Assembly: GCA_000711775.1 (NCBI GenBank)
Contig: ARYC01001383.1
Location: 37,553-101,552, forward strand
Length of the DNA stretch: 64,000 nt
Source: Oxytricha trifallax
Lineage: Eukaryota > Ciliophora > Spirotrichea > Sporadotrichida > Oxytrichidae
Direction of reading: 5' to 3'
Below the pieces are notes generated by a model that had not been told where the DNA came from, searched no databases, and saw nothing but the letters and a program-made list of their open reading frames with translations. The position numbers were made by a program, and so were the translations under genes. Shown here one piece after another: positions 10,066 to 20,160 of the stretch; within the stretch, counting starts at the first letter, position 1, and each line of letters opens with the position of its first letter.

Positions 10066-10805
10066 AGATTTTCATTTTTTTTTTTTGTAATAAGTTTTGA
10101 TTTAATCGTTATTAGTATTCTTATAATCATCTATTTTTCATTTTATTAATCATAATTTTCTAAACTTTAATTGTTTCTTATGGCTTTTAAATTTTTCCTG
10201 CGAGTATCCTTTGTTTAATTTCTTCCTGTATTTCTTATATATATAGAATTGTTTTCAATAGCTCATTAGTCTAGAGTACGGATTGTTTCTCTAGTTCACT
10301 CTGATATAATTTAATAAGGTATATGTTTAATAACTTTAAGGTAATTTATTTTTCAAGAGAATTAGTTTGCGTTTGTGTAACATAACATTAAATAATAACA
10401 CCAAATTTATAAATTTTTAATACATTCTACCATGATATCTAAACTTTCTTAAATGATTAAATCATAATAAATCCAATTGTGAGCAACTCTTGTGTCATAC
10501 TAAGTCACCCTAATTAAAATGTAGCCACTTTTATAAATAATTCATTTAGGATATATATTTAAAAATTAACACATAAATTCAATAATTAAATTATTTTATT
10601 AGACATGTCTTGTTGATCTATCTAGAGACCACACAGTGCTCTGATAACTTAATATCATTTATGCTTTATCACATTTATATATATACCTTTACCCTTACAT
10701 GATCCTTCAGAATATATCCTTAGTGATTTATGCAACTTGTAAATAAAAAATTGTGTTACTTTTAATTAATGTTATTATATTTAAACAATATGATTTGGCA
10801 TCTGT
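10066..10805. other. A+T-rich region without recognisable gene
   Basis: No coding segment or repeat recognised. Confidence 0.5.
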
Positions 10806-11560
10806 GCAGAGAATGACACAAAAAGCACAATAAAAATCGCCAGTAATAACACTTAAATAAGCACATCATCTATTTATAATGCAGGAAGTAGGAAATTGCA
10901 TCAAAACAGTGCATCTACCACTCTGCCAACATTAAAGTTATCACAGGACGAATAGTGCTAAGAAATAATTTGCTGTTAATATGATTGAATGAGTCATGAG
11001 ATTATGATAGGCAACAGCAAAATAACACAGTAGATAAAGATAATACTCGAAAATGTTAATTAAAAGTGATAAATGGATTAAGTTAATGAAGAAGAAGATA
11101 TTGATTTGAGAGGAATATTGTTAACTTATTAATAACTTAAATAATTAAATATTTTAATATAATTTGGCTGCGCAAAAGAAATCGATAATAGAGATAGATT
11201 TTAATGAAGCATTGATTATTATGATGAGAAAAGTTTATGATTTAAGTGAATTAGAGAATGATGACTATGATGAACCATTGTATTTACTTGTATTCTAATT
11301 TTTATCCTATTGGTGGCATTCTCATACTCATATGACAATCATAAAGGAGATTATGAATAAGCAATTGAGGAAAGTATGCTACTTGAGGAATCTATCAACT
11401 GATTCTGATTCAAAGATATTATTTTAAATTTAAGGATATTAATATATTCTTCTAATAACTAGAACTCATTTGCCAGGAAAACAAAGAAAAACGAAAGGAA
11501 TATAACTTCTTAAATATGAATTATTGAATGCGAATATGCTTAATAGTTTCTAGTATAGTT
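10806..11560 (+). pseudogene. Broken coding-like stretch, function unknown
   Basis: Plus-strand segments in changing frames have protein-like composition with TAA/TAG as glutamine. The first, from 10806, is Ser/Thr/Asn-rich (STIKIASNNTQISTSS). A later one near 11060-11120 is acidic (NEEEDIDLRGILLTY). From about 11167 a ~150-codon frame is open to a TGA near 11560. An alternative frame near 11340 gives DYEQAIEESMLLEES, reminiscent of a ubiquitin-interacting motif, but it is short. No family is certain. Could be a decayed gene or several macronuclear-destined segments. Confidence 0.3.
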
Positions 11561-11945
11561 GAAGCTGAAATAAAATTTAACAAATTCTTTACATACCTAA
11601 GCTATAAATTTACTAGCAGGGGTAATAAAACAATAAGACACCTTTCAACATACAGCTTTAGGTTTCTCATATAAAACACATTAAAATCCTGCTAAATAAT
11701 TAACATTGATGAATACTTGCTCTATTGGATAAAAACAGTAGCAGTAAATCAGGGAGAGTAGTATTGTGAAGGTAATAAAAACTTATTATTAATGTCTATT
11801 GCTGAAGGCATGATGTTGACAAGTATGATGCTTGCAATACCATTTATCTATCCCCATACGTTTGTAGTTATGATTAATTATTTATTAGATGTGATATGAA
11901 TTAAAGTTGTCTATCATACTTTTAATTTTCATATTTATTTTTTTT
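11561..11945. other. A+T-rich spacer without recognisable gene
   Basis: Between the preceding relic and the left end of the 2.95-kb element. Nothing recognisable. Confidence 0.4.
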
Positions 11946-11984
11946 ATAAAACCCCAAGAGTAAAATTTCAACGAATATTGTGAA
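11946..11984 (+). repeat. Left inverted end of the 2.95-kb element
   Basis: ATAAAACCCCAAGAGTAAAA followed by TTT, then a weaker match through TTGTGAAT. It pairs with 14858-14894. Confidence 0.75.
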
Positions 11985-12065
11985 TGAACAATTAATAAAC
12001 AATGAATCAAATACTTTAATATATAAATTTAAGTCTTGAGCAATGAGGTTGTAGATTTAGTAATT

Positions 12066-12617
12066 TTAGATAGAATCGAGCAGCATTCTAGTCTCTTGGT
12101 CATACTGTTGAAGCATTTGGCTCTGCTTAGGCTGCTCTGACTCTTCCTCACTCATGCTGACATCTTCCATCTGTCCCTTGCATTCCTCCTCTTGCTGGTG
12201 GCCTGCCAACTCATGAGAGTTTCCATTCACACTAACCTTATGAGAATCTTGCGAACTGCTGTCAGAATCATCGCTATCACTTGAACTAGTTCCTTCGTCT
12301 TTGTCTCGATCAGAGCGCGCTCCCGCGTAGATGTTCCAGTATGGGTGGTCATGGAGACCTGGCATCTTCTCACTGACAAAAGACTCAACTCTGGCTCGAT
12401 CACATGGATACATCTGCTTCGAATGCTCCACCCACACTGCCTTTCCTCGAGGATCGTTTTCATACATGACCTGGGCGTGAATGACGTTCCTGATGACCTT
12501 GACTTCGAAGATGTCTCTCACTCTGTAGGCTTCTCCCTTGCCAAGCGGTACTTGCTGCTGGATCTGTTGTCGTGGACCCTTGCTTTGATCTGAGCTTGAC
12601 TCCATTTCTAGTATCAA
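12066..12617 (-). CDS. Unknown 183-residue acidic protein, ORF ends at TAA
   Basis: ATG at 12617, 183 codons, then TAA. The N-terminal ~30 residues are Gln-rich. Residues ~30-90 (EAYRVRDIFEV ... VWVEHSKQMYPCDRARVESFV) have the rhythm of a small beta-barrel such as a chromo-like fold, which is only a suggestion. The C-terminal half is Ser/Asp/Glu-rich and probably disordered. Odd point: all 18 glutamines are CAA or CAG, none TAA or TAG, whereas neighbouring genes use TAA/TAG freely. Coding composition stops sharply at the TAA. Under the ciliate code the frame would run on through A+T-rich DNA and across the element end to about 11.68 kb. Neighbour: the decayed transposase-like gene, same strand, ~350 bp upstream. 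Confidence 0.7.
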   Translation of the reverse strand: MILEMESSSDQSKGPRQQIQQQVPLGKGEAYRVRDIFEVKVIRNVIHAQVMYENDPRGKAVWVEHSKQMYPCDRARVESFVSEKMPGLHDHPYWNIYAGARSDRDKDEGTSSSDSDDSDSSSQDSHKVSVNGNSHELAGHQQEEECKGQMEDVSMSEEESEQPKQSQMLQQYDQETRMLLDSI

Positions 12618-12967
12618 AGTTTAATTCTTAAAATAAATTATAATTTTAATAGGGCGTATTAGATTTTAAATATTGGGAATTAAACTTTAATTGGCTATTA
12701 AATATTTTAGTATTAAAAGTTTGCCTAACTTACCAAATCAGTGTTGCTGAGGAATTCTAGGGTAAAAACGCAAATGGGGACCAGCATAGATAATCATTCG
12801 AGAGCCCTTGAAAAGACGCATCGTCCTCTAATCTACGACACAGACAATTGTTTCCCAGGCTGAGATAAATTTCAAATAAGAATGGTGGGGTTTTGGCACT
12901 TTTAATAGAGTCTGGGTGATTCGTGATTTCGCAGATTGGGTGGCCAAAACCAGAATCAATTACAGTA

Positions 12968-14649
12968 TCAGACAGCCTGCAGGCTCAGATGCTTCAGGGC
13001 ATCGACCAAAGAGCATGCGAACGCGCCGGTGAGCCACCGCATGTCCAAGTGTGATAGCTGCACAGCCAGGGCCTGCGCATAGCGCCGCAGCTGCTTCCTA
13101 TAGTCTATTAGGGGAGGTAAACTTACTTAGTAGAGACAAGCAGGAGCATGGGGTTGAGGTCACGGCACTTAATGAACCTGAATGCCTTTTCCACTGGAGC
13201 CATGTCGTACTGGTAGGGGCCCAAGAAGAGTATGGGGACGTTAAGCTTCTGCAAGACGCTATTGGTGTAGCTGCTACGGTGGTAGGACGCGTTGTCCATC
13301 AACAAGTAGGGGGTGAGTGCCAGTTGGTAGTAGATTGGGTGCCAGTCTCAAGATAAAGATGGCCCTCCTCGTTTTCGTTTATTGAGTGGTTTCGATTTCG
13401 TCTGCATGAGGAGAGATTTCTCCTGGCGGATTCCTCTGATTCTATAAGCTATTCTCTACCCTGTAATTATCTAGAGAGTGCGCTTGGAGAAGGTGTTGGT
13501 TTGAAGAGTGTCATTGAAAAGTGTATACATTTGGTTGGCCATTCCATCGTTGGTTGCATTGAAGAGCCTCTGCACAAGGGGTCGTAGCTTGCTGATAGCT
13601 GTTGAAATGTAGTCGTTAACCTCGGGCTTTAGCAGGCAGTATCGTGAATGCTTCTTGAACTTTGTTTTTTGGAATAACCTGGTCTTCATATATTTGTGCT
13701 AGCAGCATTTTTGATTATCCTAAGCATCCTTAAGTCGAGACTCCCTCGACCGTTTAATGGCGTCCAGACCAAGCATGATTAAATTTACTTGCTCCCTCTA
13801 GGCATCCTGCTCTCTTTTCTCAGCTGTATTTAGTAGAGATAGCGTCGTTAGGTAGTAGTTCTGGAGGTGCTTCTGATCTGTGGTCGCCTTGATATACATT
13901 TCTTGGAGTTGGGTGTCCGGCAGCCTTGCAGATGTTGGTTTATTAGGCAACTTCTTGTCTAACGGTTATTTGTGAGTTGGTTGGATTTTTATTGTTTGTT
14001 TTTTTTTTAAGTTCAATTTGTTTTAGTAGGTTGTTTAGTTTATTGCTCAAGTCCGGAGATAAGTCACCCAGTGATGAGTACCTTGGTTAAGGATCTGCAC
14101 ATCCTCTACTAGGGCTTGCTGAGGGTGTCATCTCCAGTTTGTTAACATTAGGAAGTCTTAATGCAGTGTCTATTGTGTCTTCTTCAACTGCCATTAAAGT
14201 ATTTCTCTTTTAGTACTGTATAGGGCCCCCACATCTAGCCTTGTGCGCGTCTCCATCTCTTTGATCGTTTGTAGCATCTCAAATAGTGGCCTCCATCGTC
14301 TCCTCTGTCTCGATCTTAATCTAATTGGCATCATCTTCCACAAAGGTCAGCTTGCGTACTGTAGTATGTTGCTGTATTATCGTGTCCACCATCTCCTTGT
14401 AATAGGTAGTAACGTCGTCGCCAAAGATGATTGAAATCAAGTCGATTATGTCTTTCTCACATCTCTTCTCAACGGTTATATTGTCCATTAAGCATCTTAG
14501 TCTTATCTTAAAAATGTCAGGTTCTGGTATTTAGTTGGAACGAGGAGGGCCCGAAGGTTTGGCGGCAGCACCCGCAAGTTGAGCTCGACTGGCGATAGGG
14601 AGAGGAAGTTGATAATAGTTGGAGTGATTTGGTTATTAGTACTGATCAT
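12968..14649 (-). pseudogene. DDE (IS630/Tc1-like) transposase of the 2.95-kb element, decayed
   Basis: A ~560-codon minus-strand gene read with TAA/TAG as glutamine. The N-terminal third (near 14500-14280) contains DIFKIRLRCLMDNITVEK and FGDDVTTYYKEM. The middle is basic and helical. The C-terminal part has LLMDNASYHRSSYTN (13305-13260) followed by LGPYQYDMAPVEKAFRFIK (13215-13160), matching the second aspartate and final glutamate of the DDE_3 family. The expected first-aspartate segment is not visible: only ~30 residues separate the basic region from the MDN block. It ends DYRKQLRRYAQALAVQ then TGA at 12968-12970. Lesions: TGA at 14279-14281, a frame change at an A10 run near 14000, TGA at 13348-13350, and a frame change near 13118. 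Not functional. Confidence 0.7.
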
Positions 14650-14857
14650 GCGAACAGTGGACCGAAGGCAAAATTATTATAATATTGAGAGATAAGGATA
14701 AATAAAATTTAATCAAATCACTCTTAATAATTTGGTAGCTTTTTGTTTTATTAAGACACCCCTATATAAATATATATATATTGTACTAAGTTAATTAATT
14801 AGAAAGCTACCAAAAGTAATTATAATAATTAAAATATAGTATTTATTTATTTTCAAA

Positions 14858-14894
14858 TTCACAATTAATTCAAATTTTACTCTTGGGGTTTTAT
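14858..14894 (-). repeat. Right inverted end of the 2.95-kb element
   Basis: Reverse complement starts ATAAAACCCCAAGAGTAAAA followed by TTT, identical to the left end for the first 23 bases. Confidence 0.75.
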
Positions 14895-15127
14895 GTATAA
14901 AAGCTTTAAATTGCTTTGTCTTTAGAGTACAATTATAATTACATAAATAAAATTAAGTACTTATATTAATTTGAGATTCGATTTATAGAGTTAAATTTTA
15001 GCAATTTTAATAAATTCATTAACTAAACTTTAATTATGAATGTTTCTAATTAATAAAGGTAAAATATTGAATTATTGTTTTTAAAATTCAATCAAATATA
15101 TGATAATTTATTCTATTTTTGAAGCCA

Positions 15128-15420
15128 ACGATAAGGATTTTTCTCCCACACCGGGTTAGGGTACTGAAGCTACCACAGCGAAAGGACAGGGATTACGTTT
15201 CCCAGCAGAGGTGGGACCGGTAAGCGTTTTTCTCCACCTTCTATCACCGAATTGGATCTCACAAGCTCTATTGTGTGACATCTTGATTTTGGGAGAAGAC
15301 TAGGTGATAGCGAGATTGGTTTTTTCGGAGTTTTCTACTTTACGACTGCCACGTCACGGAAGTTTGCCACGTCAACTCACTCAGATACGTCTACGTCACG
15401 ACTAAAATGATGGTTTGATT
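15128..15420. other. Isolated G+C-rich island
   Basis: About 290 bp distinctly richer in G+C than both sides. On the minus strand an ATG at 15281 opens a frame (MSHNRACEIQFGDRRW) that stays open with TAA as glutamine into A+T-rich DNA. On the plus strand three CACGTCA/TACGTCA boxes lie within ~60 bp (15349-15407). It may be a coding fragment, the rim of a decayed transposon, or a regulatory segment. I do not recognise it. Confidence 0.4.
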
Positions 15421-16461
15421 TTAGTATTAAACAGTGATATGTTAAATTTATTTGATTTTAAATCATTAATCATCATCATTCTATTTTTAATACATCAAAA
15501 TTCTTGAATTAATGCATTAATTTGATGATAAGTATATTTAAATACATATTTTATTTAAAATGAAAACTATTAATAAGTATCAATATAGTAATTAATTTAT
15601 AATTGTGATCAAATAATTTAGCTGCTGTTAACTTAGATTATGACAAAGTCTGGAATAAAATTAGAAAGTCCCCAGAAAATCTTTTAAAACTAAAATAACA
15701 TCAGTGGTTAAATCAATTTCTTGATCTGCATGAATGGCCACAAAAATCATCTTCAAAAACATCTCAATAAAATAATGCATTATCTAATTGACATAGAATA
15801 TTTCATTTTTCTTGAAATTTTGTCAAGTTAAATAGCCGATTTTAAGCTTTTTAACTCGGATTATTTATGTAGAAATTTTATAAATATTTTTATGTTATCA
15901 AGACTGAAGCATAATGATTTATTGATATACACTGTTATTAAATTTTTAAAGTTGATAAGGCTTACAGCAGAAGCAAACAATCTTGTTTACAATAACAATA
16001 CTATTGAAATTTACAAATATAATTTTACTAATGTTGTCAATTAGTTTTTTTTTCTATTTATCTTCAGAAGGAAAAAATGCTTAAATCTATGGAATTAAAT
16101 TTATTAATATATGTATTTTAAAATGTGAAGTTTAAAAGCAGCATAAAGATGTTCGAAATATTCTATTTTATGTAATAATAAAGTAAATGATATTATTATT
16201 GTTAAGACTAATGTTTCAACATTATCATCTATGCATAAAATCTACAAGTCTAATCAGCCTACTTGATGATTTGATTATAATAGACAAAATATTTATTTAG
16301 ATTAAGAGTGGATGAAGAATTTATGATTTTTTAAATTAGATTTTTTATCATTTTTAAGTTAAATATTTAGTATATAAAATCATAAAATATAAATGAAAGT
16401 TAAACAACTATTATTTGTTAATAAGTTGAAATTCTTAGGATTCTATTTATATAATCTCAAA
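15421..16461. other. A+T-rich region without recognisable gene
   Basis: No coding segment or repeat recognised. Confidence 0.5.
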
Positions 16462-16803
16462 AGCTCAGTCTATGACACAAGTAGAAAACTCATTTTTAAT
16501 AAAATTCAAATGTAAAGATTATCAAATAAAAGATATATTATTGTCAGAAATATTCAATTTGACTTGAAGGGACTATATTTGGAGAAAGAATTCTAAAAGT
16601 TTGGAACGATTGATGTTGTTAATGTACCTTTTAAGAATAAAAACGATCTCAATTGAAGATTTAGCTACATTAAATTAAATTTTAAAAGGATGTACAAAAT
16701 CTATATATTGTATGAATGGATGGAATATAAGGAGGGACTTGATGTACTGTATTTTATATTTACCAAATAGTAAGACAGAAGTAAGAAATATTATTTAACA
16801 TGC
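16462..16803 (+). pseudogene. RRM-domain (RNA-binding) coding relic
   Basis: One plus-strand frame is open for ~114 codons except for a TGA at 16654-16656. It reads YIIVRNIQFDL (RNP2-like first strand), LEKEFQKFGTIDVVNVPF (first helix and second strand), and after the TGA RFSYIKLNF (RNP1-like third strand). That order and spacing is the RNA-recognition motif. RNP1 is weak because the TGA falls where a glycine or aromatic residue is usual. It ends at TGA 16804-16806. No start codon is visible. Either a pseudogene piece or one somatic segment of an RNA-binding protein gene. Confidence 0.45.
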
Positions 16804-16806
16804 TGA

Positions 16807-18056
16807 AATCACATAATAAGACGTAGTGCACAGTATATTGGAGAAAAGAAAAAGATAAATCAAGTAGAAGGATAAGAAATTAAAAAAAATAAATAAAAAT
16901 ATTGAGATATAAATGAACACAAAAGTGAGAAGAATACAAAAAGAATAAGAAATACACTTAAATTTAGGACTATTGATTTGATATCATGAAGCAATAGTTC
17001 AAGGAGTCCTTCGAAAGTTTTTTATTACTATGAAAGTTAGGCTCTGCAATTCACAGTTAAAAAATAAAAATGGTATTTTAAATAACACTCAAGAGTACCA
17101 ACTTTATCTTGCATGAAACAATGTAGCTGAATTATTAATTGCTAAAATGTAATATACTTTTTAAAAGAATTTAATTTAGGAATACTTTACAATCATAAAC
17201 TTAAACTTAAAAATCCACTTTATTAACAATATATTATAAGTCTATATAAGTTCTTTAAATAATTTTTCCATCCTAATAATTAATTTCAAACAAAATATAA
17301 AAATCTGTTTCTTAGCTAACATTTGAAAAAAAAGTTTTTATCATCAATTCTTCGCAATATTTTTTACTCTTTTATTTATTTTAAATCTAATTTTAAAAAG
17401 TCTTAAGAAAAATGTGGGGGGAAATTTCATGTCCAATCAGATGAAAAAAAATAATTTCAGCAAAAATTCCTAGATAGTAATTATTTATTTAATTTATTTT
17501 ATTTTTTCGTTAATTATTATTTTTAACAACAAGTTACAGCTTTCGTGATTGATTTATATGATATTAAGATATATTAGGCAATTTTGTTTAACCTTTTAAT
17601 ATTATTGTCTTCATCTCAAGATAAATAGCAATATATTCAATATAAAATAAGTCATATTGTATTTTATAAAAAATGAACTAATCATCTTTGGTTATTCGGA
17701 ATGGCGTTATTCAGAGAATAATACTAAACAAAACACTTGAGTTTTATTATTTAAAGATGGTAAAAGATGTTTAATATATCCCTTATACAAATATTGATTT
17801 TAAAAAAATTAATTTATACAATTTTATTGAACAATTTATTATATTAGAAGTAATTAAATTTAATTGCTAAGAAATTCCCCCAGAAATATAGATGAGCTTA
17901 TATAAACTAATAATTTATTTGAATATCAAAGTAGTTAGACTGAAATAAAAGCCTATAGAAAAATGGTTGTATTTTTATATTAATAGCAAATGTTTGACTC
18001 AAAATGAATATCAAAATATTTAAAGTATTAAATACTTCATAACAAAAGGAGAGTGA
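16807..18056. other. A+T-rich region without recognisable gene
   Basis: Long A/T runs. A GGGGGG tract near 17416 is the only notable short feature. Confidence 0.45.
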
Positions 18057-18746
18057 ATGTCAGGTTTACGATTATAAAAAGAGTACGATGTCAGAAAAAC
18101 ATGAACATAACGGTAGAAGATTGCTTATCAAAGAAACAATGAGCTGAGGAGGAATTATCGAGCTCCAGTAAGCAGATTAAGACAAAATGTAGATGAAGGA
18201 ATACAATAACAATTTAAACTATATGAAAAGGATTCATTAAATGAAAATTATTGGATATATAAAGTAATAAGAGTTACTAAAAGGAAATTTTGAATATTAT
18301 CAATTGTGCTAAAGGAATCTGATCTATTCAAGGACACTTTCTAATTCGAGATTAAGATTAGAAAATTAATTAAAGAAATCCAAGGAATAATGAAAGAGAG
18401 TTAAATGAAAATTTATGATTGTCGTCATTTAAGAATAGCTGAAAAATCAGATGACAAATAAATTCATGACACTGCATCTGATGATTAGTTAGCTTTTGTT
18501 AGTTTTGTTAAGTTTGATGATGAGGATTTGGCTTTATTACATTGAGAAATTGAATAGTTACAAGGAATTGATTTTAGTTAAAAAGACAAGCTTGCTTTAC
18601 ACAATAAAGACATGATATAAGCGAAAAGGATAAAACTTATCAAGAGAAGAAATGCAAGGAGAAGGCGGATCAAATATTACATAAAAGTCAAGTTAAGTAA
18701 AGTCATTATTGTACAGATCATTACATTTCCTTATAGCTTCTATTGA
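18057..18746 (+). pseudogene. 229-codon frame with three internal TGA codons, function unknown
   Basis: Starts at ATG 18057 (MSGLRLQKEYDVRKT) and keeps one frame to TGA 18744-18746, interrupted by TGA at three points (after RKT, after TKRKF, and after LALLH). Composition looks protein-like: an N-terminal basic region, an acidic stretch (SFVKFDDEDLALL) and a very basic C-terminus (KRRNARRRR). Three TGA in 229 codons is not far below chance for this base composition, so the evidence is mainly the amino-acid texture. No family recognised. Confidence 0.3.
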
Positions 18747-19495
18747 TAGTAATTAAACTTTATTATAATACAATTATATTCAATCAAAATATGTGAATTC
18801 CATTAAATAAGTCAAGCTATAGATATATAATAATAATGATTTGGACAGACTATATTACTGGCGAGATACTTTCAGATGTGATATTCCTTTTGTAAATAAT
18901 TGTATAAGAATTTAATTTAGTAAATCATTCTAAGTGTTCCTATTATATATAAATAATTCTTCAATATCCTTTTATATATTTATTTAGGCACCACATATAT
19001 TCATTATTGAAAATACCAAAATTAATTTGAATTTGTTAGAGTACAAACAGCTAACTTCCCTGATTTACGACTTTAATAGTTTCATATATTTTTTGAGATT
19101 TTTTATATAATGGAGAACAACTAGTTGGCCGGTGTCTTCATATATTTCATCAATAAAATTGGCTTTAAAATTCTAATAGTCACTTATGTTCTTAATATAA
19201 CTAGTTTAAATTGTGAATGATTGTGGTTAATTTATGAATAATAACTTTAATCTGCTTGTCTTTATTGAATTGCTAGATGTTTAGTCCTTTTAATTTCCAT
19301 CTAGTGCAATCAATGTGCTTGGATAGACTGTATATAATAAAGATAGGAAGATGCAGGGCTATAGCTGAATTCATATTCTATTAAATATTAAGATAAATTT
19401 ATTTGTAAGTTTAATAATGGATAAATAAATTAATTTAATAAATATTTTAATTTTGTATTTGAATAATATATTATTAGTAGTATTAATTCGTAATA

Positions 19496-19530
<35 letters not shown>

Positions 19531-19667
19531 TTTTGATCAAGTTTAATAGCATTAGATTTATATCTATGATAGTGCCATAAAAAGATATAATAATTATCGA
19601 ATTAAAATTGAATTATTCATAGCAAACTAACTCAATACCATTTGCTATTCTAATTCTAGTAATTTAT
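18747..19667. other. A+T-rich region with TA microsatellite
   Basis: No coding segment recognised. It contains an uninterrupted (TA)n run at about 19499-19526. Confidence 0.5.
19499..19526. repeat. (TA)n microsatellite
   Basis: Uninterrupted alternating TA over about 28 bases. Confidence 0.9.
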
Positions 19668-20160
19668 TGGTTTTAACTAACAAGAAAAGTCAAAAAGAAA
19701 ACAGAAGGGCTGCCTATCGATTGAATCACAGATCTAGAGTTGCCAATTATAATAATGGTATTGAGCCTAAGCAGAAGCAAGAAGCAAAGAGAATCACTAA
19801 ACCAGTAAGCAGAAATCTGGTGGACTAATCAAAATCTAGAGGCACAAAATGTAAACCAAAATTAAAATCAACAGCAGAACTTATCACCATTTCTTTAGAG
19901 AAGGACAAAAAACTATTATTACAGAAAGGGCTTAAGATTCGGAGTTAAGTAGGTTAACTGATGAACAGAAGCAAATCTGCGATGATATAGAAGTGGTTAT
20001 GACATCATAGAAAACGATTAAAAACATATTGAGAAGATAATGAAGAGACCAAGAGAAACAGGTGAATTCGATAATATTCATCTTTATTTCATATAAGAAT
20101 AAAGTACTCAAGAAGATGTAGAAAATGTAAATAAAGATAGAAGTACTTCTAGAGGATGAT
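19668..20160 (+). pseudogene. Frameshifted coding-like stretch, Lys/Arg-rich
   Basis: Three plus-strand segments in successive frames: a basic one from about 19680 (NRRAAYRLNHRSRVANYNNG), a second near 19945-20030 (LTDEQKQICDDIEVVMTS), and a third near 20042-20157 (KRPRETGEFDNIHLYF). TAA/TAG serve as glutamine. The texture suggests a nuclear protein broken by two frame changes or by small eliminated sequences. No family recognised. Confidence 0.3.

Larger units (their letters stand above)
11946..14894 (-). mobile_element. 2.95-kb transposon with C4A4-like inverted ends
   Basis: Inverted ends of about 35-40 bp: ATAAAACCCCAAGAGTAAAA at 11946 and its inverse ending at 14894. The tip AAAACCCC copies one ciliate telomere unit, as in TBEs, but the sequence after it and the gene content are different from TBE. 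If the element starts at AAAACCCC (11948-14892) it is flanked by AT on both sides. The interior is clearly richer in G+C than its surroundings from 12060 to 14640. Cargo: a ~560-codon decayed protein with a DDE transposase end (minus) and an intact 183-codon ORF (minus) downstream of it. I do not recognise this element as a described family. Confidence 0.7.

Noticed and set aside
13114-13136. 22-nt intron GTAAG...TAATAG near the transposase C-terminus
   Set aside because: Splicing it gives a poor protein-like frame. A simple frame change leading to DYRKQLRRYAQALAVQ is the better reading.
13051-13356. 101-codon plus-strand frame (MIAAQPGPAHSA...)
   Set aside because: Antisense shadow of the DDE transposase relic, whose MDNASYHRS and VEKAFRFIK blocks are on the minus strand.
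12066-14649. Bacterial contamination or bacterial insertion, because of the higher G+C
   Set aside because: The transposase part uses TAA/TAG as glutamine and the block lies between C4A4-like inverted ends in ciliate DNA.
16621-16977. 118-codon plus-strand frame starting MYLLRIKTISIED
   Set aside because: It overlaps the RRM relic in another frame, and frames of this length are expected by chance when only TGA is stop in A+T-rich DNA.
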